A DNA stretch of 64,000 bases, from assembly GCA_965226565.1 (NCBI GenBank), contig CBDDDI010000004.1, positions 496,001 to 560,000 of the forward strand. The letters run 5' to 3'. Every line of letters begins with the position of its first letter. The stretch's first letter is position 1. Below are positions 26,853 to 34,931 of this stretch, piece by piece. The DNA comes from SZUA-444 sp965226565 (GTDB lineage Bacteria > Bacillota > Clostridia > Oscillospirales > Ruminococcaceae). The position numbers and the translations under genes are program-made. The notes under the pieces are model-generated. The model saw only the letters and a program-made list of their open reading frames with translations, did not search any database and was not told the DNA's origin.

Positions 26853-28659
26853 CTAATCCAACTCTCCTTTCACGTAAATGTGGAAAGACATTTAACAAAT
26901 TTCGTTGTTTTTTAAGTGATTTTATGTTAGATAAATTTAATTGATATCCTGAACTTTTTGCAATTAATTCAAATTTAGGTTTTAATTTAGAAAAATGTTT
27001 TGTTAGATTTTTTGGACAATATAAATTAACATCAAGAGATTGGTTTTTTGTAAACAGCTCAAGTTCAAATATTCCTAAATCTTCAATATCAAATGTGATA
27101 AAGACATGATGTGTTTTTATATTTTCAGATAAGTCTTTTTTAGGAGAATTGTCAATCCATATTTCGGCATAAGATTTTATATTTCCTATTTGTACAGGTA
27201 ATATATAGTGTATCAAAGGAGTAAATACTCCTGGAACAGTTAAAACATTGTTTGCAATTTCTGAAACATCAATAAGATTTAGACTATTTATTTTATCGTT
27301 TCCTAGGAATTTGTTTAAAAATTCAAATAAAGTTTGTTGTGAAGTTGGATGAGTGTATTTTAAATCAGATGAGTAAGACATAGCAGTAAGAATATTATTT
27401 AATATATCAGCAATCATAATTTTTATTTCTGAATTTTCAATGTTATTAACCATATAACTCATTCTATCAACAAGCAAATTAAGATCTTTATTCTTTTTAA
27501 ATATATCAATAAATTCATTAGTAATATGAGATTTCGAATTTGGAATTAACAACAACAGAATTTCTTTAATCATTAATGCACCATTGTTCATAGATAAAAT
27601 AGGATTTTTACTTGTATTATCAATAAGTTTTGCAAGCTGTGCAGAAATGTTATCAAGTGAAGATGTAAAATCGTTAATATTTAATTGTTTTAGATGTTCA
27701 TTTGAAAGTTCACATAACTTAAACAATATTTTTTCATCAGACAAAATATCAGGATTAGTATTTAAGAAATGTTTTTTCTGATTAATAGGCAATAAATTAC
27801 TATCAACAAATTTTAAAAATGCATTTTCAAGAGATTGTTTAAGTTCGCTTTCTGGAATTAAATTTAGAAACTTTTTAAAAAAGTAATCTAACTGTGAGGT
27901 GTTTTGATTTGATCTTTTTAAATTATACTTAATAAGTTCCACCATGTTTTTAGTTTTATTTGTTGCAAGCAAACTAGATGATGTTTGATCAAGTAGTTTT
28001 TGAGCATCTTCTTTTAAAGAATCTAAATCTTTAATATCAGAACAATCAAGTATCATTTTTGCCATTTGTTCAAGTTTTGCTGAAAGACCTTTGCTTGGTT
28101 TGAATTCTTTGGATAAAAATAAAAAATTTGATGCTAGAGATTTAATAATATTTTCCCTTGTTTGTGCTTCAAATGTAGACTTTAAAAATAAAACAGCAGC
28201 TTCTTTTATTTCAGGATTGTTGGTATTTGAAATGAGTTGTTTTAATATATCAAATATTTCTCCTGAAAATCTAGTTGAATTTTTATGCTGGTGTGATAAA
28301 TTTTCTTCAATAGAATTTTCATTAACATAAATAGTTTCACAAAATTGGTTGAATTCTTTTATTAGTTCAGGATCATTACAAGTCAAAATTTGATTAGTAA
28401 ATTCTGAACCAAGAATATTTTTTAGCATTGTTGCAGTTGATAAAGTATTTTTGGTAATATTTACATTAATATTTGTATTATTTGTGGAAGTTGCTGAAGA
28501 ATTGTTTGCGTGTTTAATGTCTATTGAACTTTCATTAGTTTTTTCAACTTTAGTAAGATCAACTATATTAAACACTTCATTTGGTTGATTAACAGGTTTG
28601 CTGGGTAAAGAGTAATTGCTTGCAGAAAGTGATGTATTTATTTTCAGCATATCAGCCAA
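26839..28659 (-). CDS. FliK/YlqG-like protein
   Basis: 606 residues. The N-terminal ~110 residues are Asn/Ser/Thr-rich; a long helical region follows (110-450) with many LL repeats. The C-terminal ~130 residues (ITFDIEDLGIFELELFTKNQ, LNLSNIKSLKKQRNLLNVFP) resemble the Flg_hook-type domain. In Bacillus a similar large protein (YlqG) is encoded beside the FhlB/YlqH protein, as here. The start is TTG at 28659 with AGGAGG seven bases upstream. Role unproven; a second hook-length or export-switch protein is the obvious idea. Confidence 0.6.
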   Translation of the reverse strand: MADMLKINTSLSASNYSLPSKPVNQPNEVFNIVDLTKVEKTNESSIDIKHANNSSATSTNNTNINVNITKNTLSTATMLKNILGSEFTNQILTCNDPELIKEFNQFCETIYVNENSIEENLSHQHKNSTRFSGEIFDILKQLISNTNNPEIKEAAVLFLKSTFEAQTRENIIKSLASNFLFLSKEFKPSKGLSAKLEQMAKMILDCSDIKDLDSLKEDAQKLLDQTSSSLLATNKTKNMVELIKYNLKRSNQNTSQLDYFFKKFLNLIPESELKQSLENAFLKFVDSNLLPINQKKHFLNTNPDILSDEKILFKLCELSNEHLKQLNINDFTSSLDNISAQLAKLIDNTSKNPILSMNNGALMIKEILLLLIPNSKSHITNEFIDIFKKNKDLNLLVDRMSYMVNNIENSEIKIMIADILNNILTAMSYSSDLKYTHPTSQQTLFEFLNKFLGNDKINSLNLIDVSEIANNVLTVPGVFTPLIHYILPVQIGNIKSYAEIWIDNSPKKDLSENIKTHHVFITFDIEDLGIFELELFTKNQSLDVNLYCPKNLTKHFSKLKPKFELIAKSSGYQLNLSNIKSLKKQRNLLNVFPHLRERRVGLDVKI

Positions 28660-28718
28660 GATAATTCCTCCTTTTAGTATAAAATAGTAGAATATTATTA
28701 TAATAATACATTTTTATG

Positions 28719-28747
28719 TTGTAGTAAAGGGAATTTTGCGTTATAAT
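28719..28747 (+). promoter_or_regulatory. Probable sigma-A promoter of the cheA operon
   Basis: TTGTAG (28719-28724), 17-bp spacer, TATAAT (28742-28747), 86 bases before the cheA start and divergent from the minus-strand gene. Confidence 0.65.
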
Positions 28748-28832
28748 ATGAGTAATATTATTACAAAAGTAGGTAAATACAATTAATTTGTAATTTAAAA
28801 TGGAAATAAAATAAAAAAAGCAGGTGAAGATT

Positions 28833-31196
28833 ATGGCAAGATTTGATGCAAGTATGGAAGCAATGGCTGAAATGTATATATACGAAACAAAAACGTTGCT
28901 TGAAGAATTAGACGAAATTTTACTTAATGCAGAATCTAATAATGCTATGACTGAGGCAGACATTAATGAGATCTTCAGAATCATGCATACAATAAAAGGT
29001 TCTTCCGCAATGATGGGTCTTGAAAATATGTCATTATTAGGACATGCTATTGAAGATTTGTTTTTTGTTCTTAGAGAAGATAAAACGTTGAAATATGATA
29101 TGGAAGAGCTTAACAACAGTGTTTTTAGTGCTGCTGATTTGCTTAAAGAAGAAATTGAACTTCTTTCCACAGAAGATGAGCCAACTGATTTTTCTGAATT
29201 GATTGATAAGATTCATGTTTATATCGAAGAAGTTAAAGGTTCAAATGGTGGAAAATCAAAATCCGGTAAAAAAACTAGTAAAAAACAAGATGAAAAAACT
29301 ACTACAGATAAAAATTCAACTAAAGATGAGAATGCAATTATTCCAAAACTTGATAATACTAAAATGACTGAGGTTTGTGTTAGATTTAAAGAAGAGTGTC
29401 AAATGGAAAATCTAAGAGCTCTAATTTTAATTAATTCTATCAAAGATAGATGTAAAACTTTAGAATTTGAGCCTGCTGATATTGAAACTAATATGGCTAC
29501 AGCAGAAATGATTGTTAATGATGGTTTTATTATTAAATTCATTCCTGTTGATACTGTTGAAGAATTATTAGATTCCATTACAAATGGACTTAATGTTGAA
29601 ACTGTTAGCATATTAGATAACCATAATATTAAAAATTTTATTTCAAGTGGTGATGATGGTATGATAACTGTTAAAGTATATTTTGAAGATGGCTGTCAAA
29701 TGGAGAATTTAAGAGCGTTGCTTTTAATTACTACTATTAGAGATAATTGTGAGGTTCTTGAATATGAGCCTGCTGATATTGAAACTAATTCTGCTTCAGC
29801 TAGACATATTATTAGCAATGGTTTTATTGTTAATTTTAAACCTCATAAAAACACAAGCAAAGAACAAATTATTAATGATATTGCACATGTACCTAATGTT
29901 AAAGCATATGAGATTATTTCAGAAAATGCTGTTACTAATGATAAAGAAGATCAAAAAGATAGTGGAAAGAAAAAGACTACTGCGGTTAAAGAAGCTAAAA
30001 ATAGTTTGAATTTAGGTAATTCTAAACAAACACTTATTTCTGTTAATCTTAATAAATTAGACAGGCTACTTGATTTAATGGCTGAACTTATTATCGCAGA
30101 AGCTGCTGTTGTTTCTAATTCTGATTTAGTTGGTCTTAAACTTGATAATTTCCAAAAATCTTCTAGAAGACTAAAACAGCTTACTAACGAACTTCAAGAT
30201 GTTGTTATGTCAACTCGAATGCTTCCTATTTCAGGTGCATTTAACAAGATGAACCGTATTGTTCGTGATATGAAAATTAAACTTGGCAAAGATGTTGATC
30301 TTGTTTTTGTTGGAGAAGATACTGAAGTTGATAAGAGCGTTATTGATAATCTTAATGATCCATTGATGCATATGGTTAGAAACGCTATGGACCATGGTAT
30401 TGAAACTAAAGAAGAATTTGCTGAATCTGGCAAAACAGAAAAAAGTAAAATTACTTTATCAGCTTTTAATTCTGCAGGTGAAGTTATTATTAGTGTTTCT
30501 GATAACGGTAAAGGTATTGATGATAAAAAGATTTTAGAGATTGCTAAAAATAAAGGTTTGCTTAATAAACCTGAAAGTGAATATTCTCACAAAGAAATTT
30601 GTAATCTTGTTATGTATCCTGGTTTCTCTACTAATGATGAGGTTACAGAATTCTCTGGACGTGGTGTTGGTACTGATGTTGTTAGAAGTAAAATTGAGCA
30701 AATTGGTGGAACAATTAATGTTGAAAGCAGGCTTGGTGAAGGCACTAGCTTTATTATGAGAATTCCACTATCTCTTGCTATTATTGAAGGAATTGATGTT
30801 TTAGTTGGTGAAACAAGATTTATTATTCCTATTGATAATATTGAAGAAAACTTTAAAGTTCTTGATAAACAAGATATCATGGAAGTTAATGGACATGAAA
30901 TGGTTAATATAAGAGGTATTTGTTATCCATTAATAAAATTGCATGAAATTTATAATATTGAGTCAGCTCAAACTGAGATTTCAGAAGGAATAGTAGTTTT
31001 AGTTAATATTAATGGTGAAAAAGCTGGTATATTTGTTGATAATCTTATTGGTGAACAACAAATTGTTGTTAAACCATTCCCATATTTATTATCTAAATTC
31101 CAAGTTAAAGAAAAAGGTATGGCTGGATGCGGAATACTTGGTGATGGTAGCATAACTATTGTTCTTGATGTAAATACAATAGTTAAAGAATATTAA
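28833..31196 (+). CDS. cheA: Chemotaxis histidine kinase CheA with two P2-like domains
   Basis: 787 residues from ATG 28833. P1: phospho-accepting His52 in RIMHTIKGSSAMMGL. A Lys/Ser-rich linker leads to two tandem CheY-binding (P2-like) domains at about 176-260 and 275-360; they share QMENLRAL and EPADIETN blocks. P3 dimerisation starts near 395 (LNKLDRLLDLMAELIIAEAA). P4 kinase: N box HMVRNAMDHGIE near 512, G1 VSDNGKGID, G2 GFSTNDEVTEFSGRGVGTDV. P5 CheW-like domain closes the protein. CheA phosphorylates CheY and CheB in receptor arrays. Confidence 0.96.
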   Translation: MARFDASMEAMAEMYIYETKTLLEELDEILLNAESNNAMTEADINEIFRIMHTIKGSSAMMGLENMSLLGHAIEDLFFVLREDKTLKYDMEELNNSVFSAADLLKEEIELLSTEDEPTDFSELIDKIHVYIEEVKGSNGGKSKSGKKTSKKQDEKTTTDKNSTKDENAIIPKLDNTKMTEVCVRFKEECQMENLRALILINSIKDRCKTLEFEPADIETNMATAEMIVNDGFIIKFIPVDTVEELLDSITNGLNVETVSILDNHNIKNFISSGDDGMITVKVYFEDGCQMENLRALLLITTIRDNCEVLEYEPADIETNSASARHIISNGFIVNFKPHKNTSKEQIINDIAHVPNVKAYEIISENAVTNDKEDQKDSGKKKTTAVKEAKNSLNLGNSKQTLISVNLNKLDRLLDLMAELIIAEAAVVSNSDLVGLKLDNFQKSSRRLKQLTNELQDVVMSTRMLPISGAFNKMNRIVRDMKIKLGKDVDLVFVGEDTEVDKSVIDNLNDPLMHMVRNAMDHGIETKEEFAESGKTEKSKITLSAFNSAGEVIISVSDNGKGIDDKKILEIAKNKGLLNKPESEYSHKEICNLVMYPGFSTNDEVTEFSGRGVGTDVVRSKIEQIGGTINVESRLGEGTSFIMRIPLSLAIIEGIDVLVGETRFIIPIDNIEENFKVLDKQDIMEVNGHEMVNIRGICYPLIKLHEIYNIESAQTEISEGIVVLVNINGEKAGIFVDNLIGEQQIVVKPFPYLLSKFQVKEKGMAGCGILGDGSITIVLDVNTIVKEY

Positions 31197-31225
31197 TAAG
31201 ATTATTAGGCGAGAGGAGAATTGTA

Positions 31226-31675
31226 ATGGATGTAAAATCAAATGCACAAAATGCCTCAAACGTTAATGTAGGAAGTATTTTAACATTTTATATTGACAAT
31301 AAAAAATATGGTGTGGATTTATTAAAAGTTAGAGATGTAATTGAATTTCCTAGCACTACAACTGTACCAATGGTTGATGATTACGTAGAAGGAGTTTTTA
31401 ATTTAAGAGGAAGAATTGTTCCTATTATTAATTTGAGAACTCGTTTTGGTATGGAAAAAATTGATTATGATGATAGGACTTGTGTTATTGTAATCGAAGA
31501 AGATGGAAATTATGCTGGACTTATTATTGATAGAGTAAGTGATGTTTTTAAATATAAAACTGAAGATTTACAAGCTGTATCAGACAAAGAAAAGAATAAA
31601 TTTGTTAAGTATATTTTAGTTATGAAAGATGATATCAAATTTGTTATTAATTGCAAAAAAATTATTACAGAATAG
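31226..31675 (+). CDS. cheW: Chemotaxis coupling protein CheW
   Basis: 149 residues, a single CheW domain: LTFYIDNKKYGVDLLKVRDV, then VEGVFNLRGRIVPIINLRTR, the core contact region for receptors and CheA. ATG with GAGAGGAG upstream. A second CheW gene closes this operon at 33537. Confidence 0.94.
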   Translation: MDVKSNAQNASNVNVGSILTFYIDNKKYGVDLLKVRDVIEFPSTTTVPMVDDYVEGVFNLRGRIVPIINLRTRFGMEKIDYDDRTCVIVIEEDGNYAGLIIDRVSDVFKYKTEDLQAVSDKEKNKFVKYILVMKDDIKFVINCKKIITE

Positions 31676-31683
31676 AGGAAGTT

Positions 31684-32484
31684 ATGAAACTTTTAGATGA
31701 TGATTTCGAAAAAGTAGTGACTTATATTTTTGATAATTATGGAATTGATTTAAGAAGAAAACGTCTTTTAATTGAAGGCAGACTTGCTTTTATAGTAACT
31801 AGTAAAGGATTTACAAATTTTTCTGATTATATTGAATACATATTAGATAATAAAAATACTGATGATTATAATTTATTTATCGACAGACTTACTACAAATC
31901 ATTCATATTTTATGAGAGAAATGGAACATTTTAATTTCTTTATGAAACAGTTTTTGCCTCAGATAGAAAAAACAAATAAAAATAAAGAAATAAGAATTTG
32001 GAGTGCTGGTTGTTCTTATGGACAAGAGCCATATACACTGGCTATGTATATTAATGAGTATTTTGGTGATAAAAAAGAATTATGGGATACTAAAATACTT
32101 GCTACAGATATTTCTAGCAGAGCTTTGATAAGTGCAAAAGAAGGAATTTTTCAACTCAAAGATATTAATGATATTCCTGCAAATTGGTTATCAAAGTATT
32201 TTACTAAAACAGATGACAATAAATATAAGATATCTCCTGAGCTAAGAAAAGAAGTGATTTTTAAGTATTTTAATCTTACTGAAGAGTTTCCTTATAAAAA
32301 ACCATTTGACATAATTTTATGTAGAAATGTTATGATTTACTTTACAAATCCAGTAAGAGATGAACTTATTAGTAAATTTTATAATGTCACAAAACCAGGT
32401 GGATATTTGTTTATTGGACATGCAGAGAATTTAGCAAACAATAAAGATTATAAATACATAATGCCTGCAATATATAGAAAGTAG
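31684..32484 (+). CDS. cheR: Chemoreceptor methyltransferase CheR
   Basis: 266 residues. N-terminal helical domain followed by an AdoMet-binding fold: IRIWSAGCSYGQEPYTLAMY is the diagnostic motif, and FDIILCRNVMIYFT completes the active site. It methylates receptor glutamates during adaptation. ATG 31684 has AGAGGAAG upstream; a longer frame from 31651 lies within cheW and lacks a ribosome site. Confidence 0.95.
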   Translation: MKLLDDDFEKVVTYIFDNYGIDLRRKRLLIEGRLAFIVTSKGFTNFSDYIEYILDNKNTDDYNLFIDRLTTNHSYFMREMEHFNFFMKQFLPQIEKTNKNKEIRIWSAGCSYGQEPYTLAMYINEYFGDKKELWDTKILATDISSRALISAKEGIFQLKDINDIPANWLSKYFTKTDDNKYKISPELRKEVIFKYFNLTEEFPYKKPFDIILCRNVMIYFTNPVRDELISKFYNVTKPGGYLFIGHAENLANNKDYKYIMPAIYRK

Positions 32485-32505
32485 TGTTTTCCGGAGGCGA
32501 GAGAT

Positions 32506-33534
32506 GTGGATAGAATAATAAAAACATTAATAATTGATGATTCAATACTTTTTAGATATTCTTTAACAAAAAGGTTATCTCTTAATAATAAAATCAGAAT
32601 TGTAGATACTGCTGCTGATGCATTTGAAGCTAGAGAAATGATTATTAAATATAGGCCTACTGTTATTGTGCTTGATGTTAGAATGCCAAAACTTAATGGT
32701 ATTGATTTTTTGAAAATGCTTTTACCACAATATCCTGTTGCTACTATTGTTGTGACTGGCTATGAGACTGATGCTTTTTTAGCACTTGATGCTGGCGCTG
32801 TTGATTTTATGAAAAAACCTAGTACTGTAAATGATAATTTTAATGAGTTTGCTGATAAATTAGCTGAAAAGGTTATAGTTGCTGCAGATGCTAATGTTTC
32901 TGCTGGTAAAAATGTTTTATTAGGTAATGAACGTAAAAAACATTATAAAGAAAAAATAGATATTATTGCAATTGGTGCATCTACTGGTGGTCCTGAAGCA
33001 CTTATTAATGTCGTTCAGAATTTGCCTGAAAATACTCCACCTGTTGTTATTGTACAACATATGCCTGCTGGTTTTACAAAAACTTATGCTGATAGATTAA
33101 ATAAAATTTGTAAAATGGATGTTGTAGAATCTAAAAATGGCATTAGACTTCGTAATGGTTTAATTGTTATTGCTGCAGGTGAACATCAAGTTCGTGTTAA
33201 AAAAGATAAGTTAGGTTTTTATATTACTTCTGGTAAAGAAGGAAAAGTTAATGGACATGCTCCTTCTGTGGATGTGTTATTTAAATCTGTTGCAAAGTGT
33301 ACTAGAAAAAATGCGATAGGTGTTATTTTAACTGGTATGGGTGGAGATGGTTCAAAAGGTCTTTTGGAAATGCGAGTGAATGGAGCTTATACTATTGGTC
33401 AAGATGAAGAAACTTGTGTTGTTTATGGAATGCCTAAAGTTGCATATGATTGTGGTGCTGTAAGAACACAACTTCCTATTTGGCAAATAGAACATTTAAT
33501 AAATAAGATAATTTTTAATGATAAGGGAGAATAA
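32506..33534 (+). CDS. cheB: Receptor methylesterase/deamidase CheB
   Basis: 342 residues. Receiver domain first (phospho-acceptor Asp in VIVLDVRMPKLNG, Lys in FMKKP), then the catalytic domain with the triad Ser in IGASTGGPEAL, His in IVQHMPAGFT and Asp in LTGMGGDGSKG. The start is GTG at 32506 with GGAGGCGAG upstream. Opposes CheR in adaptation; phosphorylated by CheA. Confidence 0.96.
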   Translation: MDRIIKTLIIDDSILFRYSLTKRLSLNNKIRIVDTAADAFEAREMIIKYRPTVIVLDVRMPKLNGIDFLKMLLPQYPVATIVVTGYETDAFLALDAGAVDFMKKPSTVNDNFNEFADKLAEKVIVAADANVSAGKNVLLGNERKKHYKEKIDIIAIGASTGGPEALINVVQNLPENTPPVVIVQHMPAGFTKTYADRLNKICKMDVVESKNGIRLRNGLIVIAAGEHQVRVKKDKLGFYITSGKEGKVNGHAPSVDVLFKSVAKCTRKNAIGVILTGMGGDGSKGLLEMRVNGAYTIGQDEETCVVYGMPKVAYDCGAVRTQLPIWQIEHLINKIIFNDKGE

Positions 33535-33536
33535 TT

Positions 33537-34037
33537 ATGAGTCAAATTTTTGAAGAATACGAAGATGATGGCATTGATTATCAAGAAGATAAGTATCTTA
33601 TATTTTGCTTAGAAGATAGAGAATACGCTTTAGCAATTAAAGAAATTATTGAAATTATTGAAAATCAAGAAGCAAGACCTGTTCCAGAATATCCACCATA
33701 TGTTAAAGGTATTATTAATACTAAAAGAAGAATCATACCTGTAATTGATTTAAGAATGAGACTTGGTATGCAAGAAGCTGTAGGTTTACAAAAAAATTGT
33801 ATTCTTGTTACTTGTATATTAGGACTTGATATTGGATTTGTTGTTGACAGCGTTAATAGTGTTTTGGATATAGATCCTTCTTTGATTTCAAAAGCACCTG
33901 ATATTACAATAAATAGTTCTGATACATATTTACGTGGTGTTGCTAATTTGGATGATAGACTCATTATGATGCTTGATTTAAACAAAATAGTAAGCGAAAA
34001 TGAAGTTAAGAAAATGGAATATTCAACAGAAAATTAA
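33537..34037 (+). CDS. CheW-domain protein (second CheW)
   Basis: 166 residues. A short acidic N-terminus (EEYEDDGIDYQEDKY) precedes a CheW domain with YLIFCLEDREYALAIKEIIE and VKGIINTKRRIIPVIDLRMR. It has no receiver domain, so it is not CheV. It starts two bases after cheB and ends the operon at a terminator. Two CheWs may serve different receptor sets. Confidence 0.9.
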   Translation: MSQIFEEYEDDGIDYQEDKYLIFCLEDREYALAIKEIIEIIENQEARPVPEYPPYVKGIINTKRRIIPVIDLRMRLGMQEAVGLQKNCILVTCILGLDIGFVVDSVNSVLDIDPSLISKAPDITINSSDTYLRGVANLDDRLIMMLDLNKIVSENEVKKMEYSTEN

Positions 34038-34044
34038 TTTTAGT

Positions 34045-34076
34045 AAAAAACTGCATTATATAATGCAGTTTTTTTA
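34045..34076 (+). terminator. Intrinsic terminator of the cheA operon
   Basis: ACTGCATTA (34050-34058) pairs with TAATGCAGT (34061-34069), with a run of A before and T after. It separates the che operon from the flgM promoter. Confidence 0.85.
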
Positions 34077-34085
34077 TATTTTTAT

Positions 34086-34112
34086 TAAAGTTTCAAATAA
34101 ATCTGCCGATAA
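34086..34112 (+). promoter_or_regulatory. Sigma-28 (FliA/SigD) promoter of flgM
   Basis: TAAA (34086-34089), a 15-bp spacer and GCCGATAA (34105-34112) match the consensus TAAA-N15-GCCGATAT almost exactly. This is the only clear sigma-28 promoter I found in the window. It makes flgM and the following filament-assembly genes late genes. Confidence 0.85.
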
Positions 34113-34163
34113 TACATATAGGAGCAAAGGGCTTAAAATCCAATAAACCAAGGAGGAATATAT

Positions 34164-34442
34164 ATGGAAATTAAAAACTTCTCTAATATTATTAACACAT
34201 ATAAAACAAACAATGTTGAAAATACAAAAAATAAAAATACTCTTTCAGAACCACAATCTAAAAATGTAGATAAAATAGAATTTTCGTCAAAAGCGAATAA
34301 TATTAATGAAGTTAAAAGTGTAGTTGCTAAGAATGTTGATTCATCTGTGAGCTCTGAAAGAATTTCAAATCTTTCTAATCAGATTAAAAATAATCAATAT
34401 TATGTACCATCTAATGTTTTAGCACAATTTATATTAGAATAA
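34164..34442 (+). CDS. flgM: Anti-sigma-28 factor FlgM
   Basis: 92 residues. Polar, disordered N-terminal half, then the C-terminal sigma-binding part: KIEFSSKANNINEVKSV and ISNLSNQIKNNQYYVPSNVL, the family ending. FlgM holds FliA inactive until it is exported through the finished hook. AAGGAGG precedes the ATG. It is transcribed from a sigma-28 promoter, a negative feedback loop. Confidence 0.9.
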   Translation: MEIKNFSNIINTYKTNNVENTKNKNTLSEPQSKNVDKIEFSSKANNINEVKSVVAKNVDSSVSSERISNLSNQIKNNQYYVPSNVLAQFILE

Positions 34443-34452
34443 TTAAGGAGGT

Positions 34453-34908
34453 TTGAATGTGGTCAATTATGATAAGATAATAGATTTTTATAAAGAGTAT
34501 ATTAATCATTATAAAGAAATTTTAGAATTTCAAAATAAGAAAATAAAATACATGTCAAAAAACTTGATTGATGAGCTTAAAGGTTGTGTTGCTATTGAGC
34601 AAGCTTATATTATGAAAAGTGAGAACTTTGAGAAAAGAAGAATTAAATTATTAAAAGAAGAAGGTGTTGATTCACTTACTTTTAGAGAATTGATCGAAGT
34701 TACTCCGGATGAATATAAACAAACTCTTCAATATCAATATACAGAATTATTAAAATATGTTTTTGCTATTAAGAAAATAAACGAAGAAGCTATGAGTGTT
34801 GCGAAATATAGAATTAAAACTAGAGGTGTAAAAAGTAATAATACTTATGACCAAAAAGGTGGAATATCTAATTTAGTAAATAATCCAACGCTTGAGAAAA
34901 ATATCTAG
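34453..34908 (+). CDS. flgN: Flagellar chaperone FlgN
   Basis: 151 residues, helical, with the short C-terminal NP-rich tail. FlgN proteins hold FlgK and FlgL before export, and this gene sits directly between flgM and flgK. The start is GTG at 34453 with AAGGAGG upstream. Sequence similarity within the family is low, so the name rests largely on position, size and helical pattern. Confidence 0.8.
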   Translation: MNVVNYDKIIDFYKEYINHYKEILEFQNKKIKYMSKNLIDELKGCVAIEQAYIMKSENFEKRRIKLLKEEGVDSLTFRELIEVTPDEYKQTLQYQYTELLKYVFAIKKINEEAMSVAKYRIKTRGVKSNNTYDQKGGISNLVNNPTLEKNI

Positions 34909-34931
34909 AAAATTTTTAGGAGGAATTGTTA

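Noticed and set aside
28652..29170. 172-codon minus-strand frame opposite the cheA start
   Set aside because: Overlaps strong coding sequence and the divergent promoter; no ribosome site.
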